64,000 nucleotides of DNA, from positions 4,739,315-4,803,314 of the forward strand of contig CM037842.1 of NCBI GenBank assembly GCA_021234535.1, given 5' to 3'. Shown in pieces: positions 1 to 25,426 of this stretch. The stretch comes from Stichopus chloronotus (Eukaryota; Echinodermata; Holothuroidea; Aspidochirotida; Stichopodidae). The notes beneath the pieces are model-generated. The model did no database searches. It was not told the DNA's origin and saw only the letters and a program-made list of their open reading frames with translations. Numbering within the stretch: position 1 is the stretch's first letter; every line of letters begins with the position of its first letter. The position numbers were made by a program, and so were the translations under genes.

Positions 1-2169
1 TTGTGCTCAAAATTTTTAATGTGTCGTGAATGTAAAATACATGATATGACTTATTTTTAAGAAACATTGATCAGGTCAAATGTCAGCATTATCCAGTTTT
101 ATGGAAGAATAAATAAACGTACTGCTACATGATTTGGTAAAGTCTTCCTTGTTATTTTACTTTTTGACAAACGTATTTTTAAGAAACGTTAATCAGGTCA
201 AAAATAAAGAGATCAAATTGCAAATCGTCATAATGGTACAAAGTGAGTTACGATTTTTACCGAAAACTGTAAGTCCGATTAAGCTCAAGCCGGTAGGTTT
301 GCTAGTGGGGATTTGAGATGCAGTGTCCGTCCGGCTGATGACGGCAAATGTCCAAAATTAAAGGTCACTTTTGCACATTTAATATTACCCATAATGCAGT
401 GCTATAGTAGATTTTGTTCGTAAAAATGACGTTTTTTGGCTTTTCCGTAAATGCGATATTGGACATATGCAATTAAGTGTCCTAACTTTGTATATATACC
501 AGAAGAGGAGCTGAGAAATAAATGTGTTAAATGTAAGGTTAAGTGTAATAAATGTGCGGAGAGAACTGAATCACGCTCGACTCGCTGTTAAAGGGGTATT
601 ACAAAACGCAAAATGTGGAAACCAATTCTGAGGGGATACTTGGCACTCATACAATTTCTTGGAATACTTTTGACACACACACACAAAGTTTAGGCCCCCG
701 TGTACGGATGCAATTAGTCAAGCGCACACGGTACCAATATATCAGAGCACTCAATAAGTTGGAATATACAGTGCTTAATTTTGTTCACCGTTAGCATCCT
801 GAAGTACTGATATATAGAGTGCAACTGAGTGTGTGCTGCAAGTACATCAATTTGTTTCTATGCAAGGTCCATTGCCCCAACTGCCAGAGACAAGTAATTA
901 TATTAGTATACTATGTATTATAAGTAATTATATTAGTATACTATATTATTGGCACTAATAAGACGCTAATTTACAACAGAAAGGCAGAATTTGGAACTTT
1001 TATATGTATTTTTTGCGAGTCTCATAAATTCCTTGCACTAGTACTTGTATCATGGAATGCCATTAGTTCCAATAAGATATACAATTACTCGTTCAGACCT
1101 AAGTTTCAGACTTCAATGTACAAACTATTTCTAAATTAGAGTAGAATATTTAGGATGTTTAATTAATTTAGGCTTAACAATTGGACTTAATATTACAAGG
1201 GTAGTACCCAATAACTGGTGACAAAGCAATGGACCCCGGGTTGGATTTTCGTAGTATTTAGGCTGAACTCCTGGAGCTGTAGGACCGTGATGACCACAGC
1301 GCTGAAGATAACGCTTGTGTAAGATGTGATTGGATGTGATTAATAAGGACACTCGCTACATCAAAACTGATGATATGGAGTTGTAGGATAGAATATTGGA
1401 ATGTATGTTGGCAACGATAGAGTGCCAAGTCAAGACCGTTATTTTTGTTCCCAGGACGTACAACTCATTAGCTATTACCGTGCATAATAGTTTCTGGTTG
1501 AATTACCTAAAGACCTCGAAACATTTCGAAGATAATTATAATCGTTGTAACCTGTACAATCATTGTACCCTACGATAGTATCTTACAACAAAATTAAATA
1601 TTGGTCATTACTTTGACACATGTTCGAGAGAAACAATCATAATGAAAAACGATATGAATAACGATATGTTCTGTGAGTTACTTCCGTGTTCTTCGTGTGC
1701 ATTGTAATTTTATGGAAATGTTAGACCAGCTTAAGACTTACATTTAAACAAATTAAATTTTTACAAATGAGTGAAAACTGCAGTTATTACTGGTTTATGA
1801 ACAAAATAAAAATATGGCAGACCTTTCCAGTCCCGTGAAAGGTTCTTGAATTCTCTTGAATTAATCTCAAGTTACATGTCAATTGTAAATCTGAGGTTTT
1901 GACAAATAATAGTTTCTAAGATTAAACATTATGACATTTTTGTGCACTGTAAATCTAAGTTATTCAAATAGTCTTAAGAAATTTATCCTCCACAAAGCTT
2001 CATAAAAGTTCAATCAACAATAACAATTCAATAAAGTTAGTTACATGATTAACGCTCCAAACTAGCCTTGTGTGCGTCATAGAGTTAGTCCGGTGACTTG
2101 CTGTGTCAGTCATAAAAAACCGTCGTGGCCTTTTCATTAGACGAAATTATAAGGTAACAATTACACTAT

Positions 2170-2880
2170 TTTGAGAGATGCGTAAATTACAAGTCTGCAC
2201 TGTTGTTTGCTACTAAACGTTGTTTTTACGAAAATGAGGTTTGAATAAGATATCTGTAGGTTCAAGAAAAATATAAAACAAAAATAGCTGCGTAATAAAT
2301 TTTATGGACTTCTTCTGTTGCTAATACATTGCATACGTCGTGTATGTGTCAACATATTTTCATCACGACGCATTGGCAATACGCCTCAATCAAACCTTGG
2401 ATATTAATAATGTTATAGAGACTATGTTACCCTATTTTTGCAACCCTAACGCTAAATAAGAAGGAAAAATAAATCCTTCAAAAGTATCGGTTGTCAATTC
2501 CAACAAAGAGTATCGTCATTGCGAACCAATATCTTTTCATAATTCTCTATAACTTAAAATTTCTTCAATTCTGCTACTTCAAAGTACTTCAGTTTGAAGA
2601 AAGTTGAGAATGTTTCACTACGGGCGTACGCAGCAAGCTCATTCTTTTAAAAAAAAGTTCCAATCGTTTTCGTTGTCGCTTCGTTGCGTTATACGATGTT
2701 CAATAGCCTGCCCCAATTTTTTATTTTTAAGCTGAATATAGGTCATTATCAACAAAGAAAAAAAATGCGGACTAAAAGTATATTCAGTCCTCCCATATTT
2801 GGTAACTGGTCTACGAATCAATGAAACAGGATGTATAATTCATCATGACCCAATATCACCTCAAATTCTCTGATATGTAT
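2170..2880 (+). repeat. Segmental duplication, left block of copy 1 (pairs with 35040-36180)
   Basis: Shared stretches such as GTAAATTACAA.TCTGCACTGT and TTGCAACCCTAACGCTAAAT (copy 2: 35053 and 35722 onward) show that the duplicated unit reaches at least to here. The remainder of 1-4000 holds no recognisable gene; it is AT-rich, with short open stretches of no coding character. Confidence 0.65.
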
Positions 2881-4457
2881 TGCTTGCAAATGTTATAAAA
2901 ACTAGCAAATTATCATCGCAAGCACATAAATGACGTAAAGGAAGAAAAGTGTTGGTCTCCTACTTATTTTTTTTTTAGTGTCTTTTGGGAGTAATTTTTT
3001 TTTTTGCGTTATTTCACGTTATTATCAGCTTCCATACTTTGTTAATTAAAGGCTAAATTTAACATCTAAGGACAGCATTTTGAAATATTTTGTTTATATC
3101 CCGCATTGTCAAAGGATTCCTAATCTTCAAAGAGGAAAGTTTGGAAAAAGAACCCCTTGGAAAGTCACTCGAGTTTATTTATGCAGATATAAAGTATACG
3201 GAAGCCATTAAAATTTAACAAATTTAAACAACTGTGGCTAAATTTGTGTAACTGATGATTATTGCTCTAACGCTCAGTTTGAAAGAATTTTTCGAAACAA
3301 TGAGAGATAATAAGCCAAATGTTTCATTTGCATTTTAAAGGACGTTAAGGTAAATAAACCAAGATGTGATATGGGAGAGAACATAAGGATGAGTTGTTAA
3401 TACTGTTTCTCATTTCCCTCACTGTAAACCGAGTAGGCAGGTATCTTCGAGTGACAGAAAGACATTAGATGCCTATTGGGTTAAAGTGCGGAGCAACAAT
3501 GTTCGTACAACAATATTGCCTAACATTTCACACTTCAAAAATCATTGCACAAGGTAGCTGACTTGGAAATTGTTCTTCGAATACCATTGTGGATTATTGA
3601 CTTTGTGGAAAGAGAAGATCAACAAAAACTCCAGGAGAAACGAATGACAAGTTTCAAAGAATTAACGACGTCAAATTGAGCTGAAGACTTTTTATGACTA
3701 GATAAGTTGGATTCCAACTTGAAGTATTTCTTGACAATTTCTATAATTTTATAGTAATCCCAAATTATTTTGTACATATAATTTCATCAGTTTTTGTTTT
3801 GTGTAGATGCGAATATTAAAATGTGTAATGACGAATGATAACCTATTTTTAAGTGTCATGCCACACAGTTACGAATATCACCAAAGTTCGAGCTCTCTGC
3901 AAATTTTGTTTCAAATTATCTCTGCAAATGTGAGTGTCAATCGAAACTTTTATTTCTTATAATAAGTTTTAATAGTCTTCCAATAATTGATCAAATCTAT
4001 GAATGTCCAATGTGTTTAAAAGAAAACAAAAGCATACTAAAAGCATTGGTAACTAAGAGGAATAGCACATTGGTTAAACTTGAAAACCTCAGTTTTTCAT
4101 TCGTAATTACGCGAAAAAAAAAAGAAGATTAGATTTACCCTTAAGAAATAAAATACTCCATGTTTGTAACTAAACCAATTTCGTATATCATGTTCTCAAT
4201 TTCGTTATAGCTGGCTGTGAAATCTTCCTTCTTACAATAGAAAAAAACGTAATGCAATATCTTCAAACTTTCTCTGGAAAATACATAGGACTTGGTGAAG
4301 CTCTAATAGTCTATCAATCACAGAAGAGCACACTTAAACACTCTGTATCTGAACGTCTAAAACGTTTAGGAGGCATACTGGGCTCAACATTCTTAGTTCA
4401 CTCGAATTTGTTTTCCTTTGAATTCTGTCAAAAATAAAACGTGCAATTTGAGGGTTA

Positions 4458-18962
<14,505 letters not shown>

Positions 18963-18978
<16 letters not shown>

Positions 18979-20070
18979 ATTCCTGAAAGTTATCTTCTGC
19001 TTTTATGCCAGTGGATAGACGATAACTCCTGACGTATCACAATACTACTCACTATTGATTGTTGTAACACACTTATCACATTGATCCTCTCTTCCTACGC
19101 ATATCCTTCCACGTATGCAAGTGAGTGATTATTTATGTGCACTTGTCACTTTCATTTTCAGAGAGAGGTAGGGCACTATTACACTTTACTTTCTTTGCAA
19201 ATCTACAACGAATAAAGTTTCCGTCTACGCACTGCTGCTGAAAGCAATAGAGCTGTTACATAGTGGACACAAAGTGTAATCTTTTGGAAGGAATTGTCAC
19301 ATTTTGAATGAGCATCTAAATCTTCGAATACATTAGATTGTTAGTAAATGCATTTAAGTATTGATGGTAGACTAGTAATACACGAAAGGGAAAAGAAAGA
19401 CATGGCACTGAATTCGTTCTTATTTGTATGTTGCAATACAACTTTGGGTGGACAATGAATAAAGCTAATGTTATTAAGCCTATTCACAATTCATTGCGCT
19501 GCAGTCGCTCTACACCTTAGAGATATCGTCTAGCATCCAGTATTCTCGTGATTTAAGTACGTTATAACACAGTTAGAAAAAAAACTTAGCTGATGATTTT
19601 CTATGAAAATATTATCAACTTGGTATCAATGAGCTAAAATGAATTGGGATATTCACGATCGCACGATTTTTTGCTGTCGAGCACTCTAATAAAGAAAACA
19701 AAAATAAAAAATAAACAAGAAAGACAATGACACATGTAAAATAGAGCTATTCTCATACATTGCAGCTAAGGTTTTTATTTGCTTGTATGTTGTCCGGGGG
19801 TACTGTTGTCATAAAAGATAATTTTACATTCCGTATTCCTTTCTTATTTGCTTTTGATTTGTTTATAAAGATTAAATATTGAGTATGTAATATTCATCGG
19901 TACGTTAATTGTCACTTAAAGATTTCTTTTTGAAAGTTGGTCACATTCTATGTTACTTACTCATGAAACATTTTCATTTCTTTGCTACTTGTCGGTAATG
20001 TATTAGATTTACTCCTTAATATTGAGTATTTCGTTGCCTTTTTGTGTATAGTTTGTATTACCATTTGAAA
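18963..20070. promoter_or_regulatory. Divergent intergenic region of genes A and B (copy 1)
   Basis: About 1.1 kb between the two start codons. The first part aligns with the copy-2 intergenic region (shared ATTCCTGAAA, ATGCCAG and AGTGATTA landmarks). A 15-mer, TGTCACTTTCATTTT, is identical at 19144-19158 and at 58566-58580. Its reverse complement contains AATGAAAGTGA, which fits the AANNGAAA core bound by interferon regulatory factors; function is inferred. No other gene was seen here. Confidence 0.5.
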
Positions 20071-20795
20071 TGGATCGATTGGCGATAACATCTGCAGTCG
20101 TATTTGTGTTAACAACTTCAAGTCACGGATTTTGTCATATAGTTCGTATCGTTATTGTTTAATGAACATACGATATATATAAATATTGGAGATCTCGAGT
20201 TGTCATGTGCTTTTATTTTATTTGAAATTTTATTCGAAATGTGGCTAAAAAGGTTCAAAGGAAAAATACCCGAAGTAAATAATCATTCATCCTTGGATGG
20301 CCTCTATAAACTATGCTTGCTGTGGACTGCTTTGGACCAGTAATGCTATAACAAACTATACTGACAGATATATTTAAATGTTTTTCGTTATGTAGGCAAC
20401 GTTACTTAGTATGGAACGTATTGTGTTCAACATCTATAATCGAAGATATTCGAAATGTATTTTACATTTTTCTCTTCAGAAGCAAATCGCATCAATTGTG
20501 ACTCTGTACACTTTGGGGAACTAGATAGGTTGTCATTGATTGAGTGTCAAGTTTATCGTCCGAAGATGGATGTGTATTGGTTCAAGGGTCCCGACACAAC
20601 GGTTTATCCTATAATATCAAGTGAAGATGGAAAGGTAGAATGGGGCCGCAGTTATGAAGATAAATATAACTTAACAGACAACCATATGTTGCAGATATTT
20701 GACACAGAGCCGGAAGACGAAGGGAGCCTACACAGTGAGAATATACTGCAATGAATTTGATTATAAAACAGAAACTACAGAATTCAGAGTTTGTA
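20070..20795 (+). pseudogene. Gene B exons 1-2: signal peptide and frameshifted Ig1
   Basis: Exon 1 starts MDRLAITSAVVFVLTTSSHG, a signal peptide similar in place and phase to 58769-58835; the donor is uncertain (GTATCG at 20146 gives the required phase 1). Exon 2 (20480-20795) encodes a V-like Ig: LIECQV, DVYWFKGPDTT, YEDKYNLTDNHMLQIFDTEP. It is 316 nt against 315 in copy 2; the extra base lies in GGGAGCCTAC (20722-20731; GGGGACTAC in copy 2) and leads to a TGA at 20752. After the shift the frame would resume as YTVRIYCNEFDYKTETTEF. Confidence 0.7.
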
Positions 20796-21439
20796 GTGAG
20801 TCTTTTAAGTTTCTTTAAATGCATCTACATCTTTAAATACAATTTGCCCATTTATTTTTCTGTCTATCTGCTTTTCTTTCTTATTATCAGTTAGCCTGTT
20901 TGTCTGTCTGTTTGTCTGTCTATCTCTGCAACAAATGTTGTTGGTAATTCAAACTGGATATGCACATTGCCCATTGTCAGTAGATGATCTCTACTGTTGT
21001 TTATGGAAGTCAAAACTCATTTTGGCTGATCATACTGTTAAGATATGAAACCTACTAATTGAAATATCTCAGCAACTGGATGCTGCTCGATCTTCAAGTT
21101 TTTTTTTTTTTTCTTTAAGTCAAATTTTCCATGTGAGCCTTTTGGCTTAGCTAATAACAATTTGTTTCAAATACTTTTTATCCTTCATGCTTTTAGGGAA
21201 TTGTATAAAAATTGGAGGCATTTTTGTTTGCGTGGTGGAACGTTTAGGATGTTCAGCAATTTTTCTTTTATTGCCAAATGTAGACCCTATGGAGGATTCT
21301 GCAGAAGTTTAAAATGCTTATTAAAATGATATTTTTAAAAATGCTTAGTACAACTTATCTTGTAGAATATTCAGTGTTGTTTATTATACTGACTCTCTGT
21401 TAGTGGTTCGTTAAGGGTGGCCAGGAATTTCAAGTCCGA

Positions 21440-21705
21440 GAATTGTTGATGTAAGCAAATAATTGCTGATATCAACAATTAATTGGAGATATCAGCAAAT
21501 CATTTGATGATATCAACAATGAATTAATGATATTAGCAGATGTATTAATGATATCAGCAAATAAATTGATGATACCAGCAATTACTGATGTCAGCAAATA
21601 ATTGGTGATATCAGCAATTGTTCGATGATATTAGTAAAGAATTAATGATATCATCAACTGATTTGCTGATATCACCAATTCATTTGCTGATATCACAAAA
21701 TATCG
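21440..21705. repeat. Minisatellite around GATATC in gene B intron 2
   Basis: A run of degenerate units of about 18 bp, such as TGATATCAGCAAATAATT, with both TGATATCA and TTGATGATATCAACAA variants. It is self-complementary at the GATATC core. Not a CRISPR array: units are not separated by unique spacers of fixed length. The intron from 20796 to 22274 shows no exon. Confidence 0.85.
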
Positions 21706-22274
21706 AATAAAAAGTAAAACGACTTGCCATACGGTAGGTACATATACCGTGCATGGAATTCGACGACTCCTCAGCTGTGCTGAGATGCTACTGTGCTTTG
21801 ACTCTGTTGTGCTGTGACTCGCTGTTCTTAGACTCTCCTTCGCTGTGATTTCGGATTTACAAATGCAAATTAGCTACCAGTTGTAAATCATCCACATATT
21901 TTGAATCTAAGAAAATTGGTACTAATTCTTCAGATTGAATAACTGTGAGTTCAAAGGAGATAACCTATTTTAGCCCAATTGCGTAACTTGGAAAAAAAGG
22001 CTATTTAAAAAAAATTGCCAAAATCTCAAAGGCTACCTCCCCCTTGGATTAGCCACTGGGTTGGATTTGTGCAGTGCAATGAAATGTTTCAATTGAGTAG
22101 CTACATTCTGATAATTGTCTAACGAAATTTATTGGAGAACATTTCTGAAGTGAGAACTAGTTTCATTGCAAAGTTAATAAGTTCTAAAGGTGTCCTTCCA
22201 CACTACTACTTATTGTATCTTAATTTCAACATTCTCCAGTTGTCACCGATGTTTTGATTTTCTTTTTTGAAAAG

Positions 22275-22622
22275 GTCGACCTGATGACCTATGCTTACGT
22301 ATTGATTCATGTGATTCTCCCTGAGATGATTGTCGTCTGAACGTGACCAGTTCTGGAGAGATAAAGTGTTGCGTAAGTGCGTTTAGACCACGCATTGACC
22401 TTCAGTGGGTCGTTACCAATCAGTCCGGAATAAATTTTACATACCACCAAGAAATCGAACAATACGATGAAGTGTCTGGCACGTTTAGCGCCACAAGGAC
22501 AGTCACATACACTGCAGACGGATGTGGGGAAACCGCATCTCTCCATTGCGACGCGTCTGTTTCGAAATATTCATTTGAATCTCTTGTTGACGTCCACCAT
22601 AGGAATGTTCAGATTTTCGCAG
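22275..22622 (+). pseudogene. Gene B exon 3: Ig2 with an in-frame stop
   Basis: A 348-nt phase 1-1 exon opening RPDDLCLRIDSCDSP, then TGA (22322-22324) where copy 2 has TGC, then DDCRLNVTSSGEIKCCVSAF, RPRIDLQWVVTNQSG and, towards the end, YTADGCGETASLHCDASVSK. Cys, Trp and Cys are in Ig-like spacing, with additional cysteines near the start. The reading frame running past 22622 is intron. Because the exon is symmetric, skipping it would keep the frame. Confidence 0.7.
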
Positions 22623-23180
22623 GTATTTTCCATGTGTTTATATCATTCATTGGATTTTCCCTTTTTTCTAATGTGGAAAACAATCTGTACTGTTGCGTAT
22701 CTTTATATAGTCCCATGATGCTCCCATGGATAACCTTAATGCATGTAATGCATGTTGAGAACCACTGCAATTTAATATCATTTTTCCTGATAGAGGACCT
22801 TGATGGCACGACTATGTATAGTTTTTCGCGTGGCCACTGTTTGACAATATGTTTCGGTCATCATCTGTTCTCTATATTGTTTATACATTGATCTAGTTCG
22901 GTCTTTTATTCTTTGCTACAACACATCGATACCCATTGGTCTGTTCGTACCTCCCATTAAGTCACGTGTCTCTTGTCAAGTAAATTATATAGGCTCTTCC
23001 AGCCACGCTCAAAAGCATAACTTGTACTTCACTAGTTGTTTGGTAACATATGATCCGATTAACTTCTTGAAAACTACGTTTTCAGTGAGGAAACAGTGCT
23101 TTTGATGTTGAGGTGTTCTTAACACATTCCACTCAAATCATGAAAAATGAAATAAGTTAAAAATTCTTTTTTTTTTTCAG

Positions 23181-23318
23181 AAACCTGTAAATATATCATT
23201 CCAAGTACAACAAAACCCCCAAGTAAAGAGGGAACATTGGTTGTGTGGCCATTCATCATTTTACTGCTAGTTGTCCTTGTCGTTATTCTCGTTGTTTGCT
23301 TCATTCGGTGGAAGAAAG
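23181..23318 (+). CDS. Gene B exon 4: transmembrane helix
   Basis: A 138-nt phase 1-1 exon behind a strong polypyrimidine tract. It encodes ETCKYIIPSTTKPPSKEGTL, then the hydrophobic helix VVWPFIILLLVVLVVILVVC and FIRWKKG, with basic residues on the cytoplasmic side. A Thr/Pro-rich stalk leads into the membrane. This exon joins Ig exons to the NACHT exon in compatible phase and is the main evidence that the NACHT protein is membrane-anchored. Confidence 0.78.
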
Positions 23319-24355
23319 GTAACTTTAATTATGACAAAGTTACATGATGATATGTACCACTAACTTTGAGTCGAATTCAACTAATCATAGATTCATATTC
23401 AGCGAAAGGAGGCAAAGGTTGATCTTAAGAGTGTCGACGGTCTTGGTACCCATCAACTTTATTGCATGCATGAAGTTAATGTTTATCTTTTTCTTTTTTA
23501 ATGTGGGGCGAGCTTATTACTGCTCATACGATAAGTGAATGAACAGAACCTTCAACATATCTTGCGATTCAAAGTAAGGAAAATTAATGTCTGGTTTACG
23601 TTTATAATGTATAACACAATAGAAAAATGCTACAGCAATCTACAGTAAGTCTGTAATCTAATCTACCTAAATCTGCAATATTCTAACAATTGACAAGCTA
23701 ATTCCCCTGGTTTCAGTTGCACTGGTGTCAATAATGTATACAGATGGCATGATGTGACCTTTCGAGTAAAAGAATGCATGTAAGAGCCATGTTGGAATAA
23801 TAAAATATTGTGATATATAGAGTAAATCTGAAAGATTCGAATAGACGAATAAGCTTTGATTTTGTGCAGGAAAGTTATCTGATTAGTCTAAAACATTTTG
23901 GACTTTGCGAGTGATGATTCATGCTCACTGTGTATACACAATGACAGTCTATGTGACTATTTTCCTTCATGTAGTATGTTGTTTTACATGCTCCAACAAT
24001 TACTACTGACAAAAGGACAGTATATAAAAGGTATTTGTAATTTTCTTTATTGACTTTACAAGTGTGTGCGATAAATGATTCAAACAATAAATGCATTTGA
24101 TTTCTTTTCGCTAATACCCCGATTCAACCGATTCGACCGATTCGACGACTGTGATTATTTTCCCTTAACCTCTCAAAAGTATCACAATAAAGTATTCCCT
24201 ACAGTCAAAGCATTGTATTTCAAATGACGCACTATCGTATTTCCTTCCATGGTAATCGTTTGTTAACACTTTATCTTGAACGTTTAGTGTGATAACTATA
24301 GACCCACAGAAAGAACAGTACAAATCACATCAAACTAAAATGAAATCAATCAATA

Positions 24356-24359
24356 TATG

Positions 24360-24395
<36 letters not shown>

Positions 24396-24396
24396 T
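24356..24396. repeat. TA-rich microsatellite in gene B intron 4
   Basis: Alternating TATATG/TACATA then a pure AT run before GAAGTAAAAAG. No other feature lies between 23319 and 24586. Confidence 0.8.
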
Positions 24397-24586
24397 GAAG
24401 TAAAAAGAAAGTTACAGAGCGTTACTTATCTGTAGGATGTAAGCCTTCGACCTAAGGACGACGTAAAGTCGATAAGATATGTTCATAGAAAATGTAAAAA
24501 TTGTCGTACATAACACTTACTAAAATTTACCAAGTACAGAACCATGTAAAAAGTGTAAATGATTCTTTCCTTTTCATTTCATGTAG

Positions 24587-24836
24587 GTAGCGGATTGTCA
24601 CAAGAAACAATTGGACCCAAAGAATACACGGTAACTATAACACTTCTAGTATATTTGTTTATGAACATATGATTTACATCGGCACGTAGTAGTTCTAGTC
24701 ACATAGATTGTTTGGCAAATAACCATAGTAATTCGCATATAAAAGGTGAAGTTTTTGGGCGTTCTCTTTTAGGAACTGAAACCAAGCGGGAGTGACATAA
24801 ACCGACAACCTATACGACAACCTCCCAAGCCAAAAG
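24587..24836 (+). CDS. Gene B exons 5-6: cytoplasmic linker
   Basis: Exon 5 (24587-24630, 44 nt, phase 1 to 0) encodes GSGLSQETIGPKEYT. Exon 6 (24773-24836, 64 nt, phase 0 to 1) encodes ELKPSGSDINRQPIRQPPKP then KG, rich in Pro, Arg and Gln. Copy 2 has the same pair (63439-63482 and 63607-63661). The next exon with matching phase is the NACHT exon at 25427. Confidence 0.68.
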
Positions 24837-25426
24837 GTACTATTCATTTGTTGGTTCATAGTCATGAACCAACAGAGTAAAATGTTATCACATACATGAA
24901 AAAATATAAACCAAAATTTTGAATCTTAATATGACATATTTATAGTGATACACTTTATAGTGATTCACTTTTAACAATAAACTGTGATTATGTTTTATGC
25001 TAATTACTTGTCGTTTAATCATTCAAATCGAATACACTGCAGAATCAAGTTGACAACAGTTAGTGTAATTAGTATACCGCTTCAAAAGTTGATCTTGTTT
25101 AATGATACTGTTCACCTACAAGACTGCAAGTGAAAATAAGCGTAATTAACTAATCTTCATTTGAGCACATTCATACTACTGATCAAGAATTGAAAGCATA
25201 AACTAGCTTTTCCAGCTACCATATAGTTCAATGAAATGGGCTTTTGAAATCATTTCACTAAGAAGAATACAACGAAGATGCTTCTGACATTTAGACACCG
25301 ATATGCGTGTATTATGAAGTAATATGTTCAATATTCTTCAGCTTCTTAATCATAAAATACTGTTTGTGTGTATAAAAAATGTTGCTGCAATCGTGTAATC
25401 AAATGACACTGATTTTATTCTAACAG

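Noticed and set aside
21440..21705. CRISPR-like array
   Set aside because: Degenerate contiguous units without unique spacers, inside a eukaryotic intron.
22322..22324. TGA as a selenocysteine codon (TGC in the paralogue)
   Set aside because: Other frame breaks in the same gene make decay more likely, and I saw no SECIS-like element.
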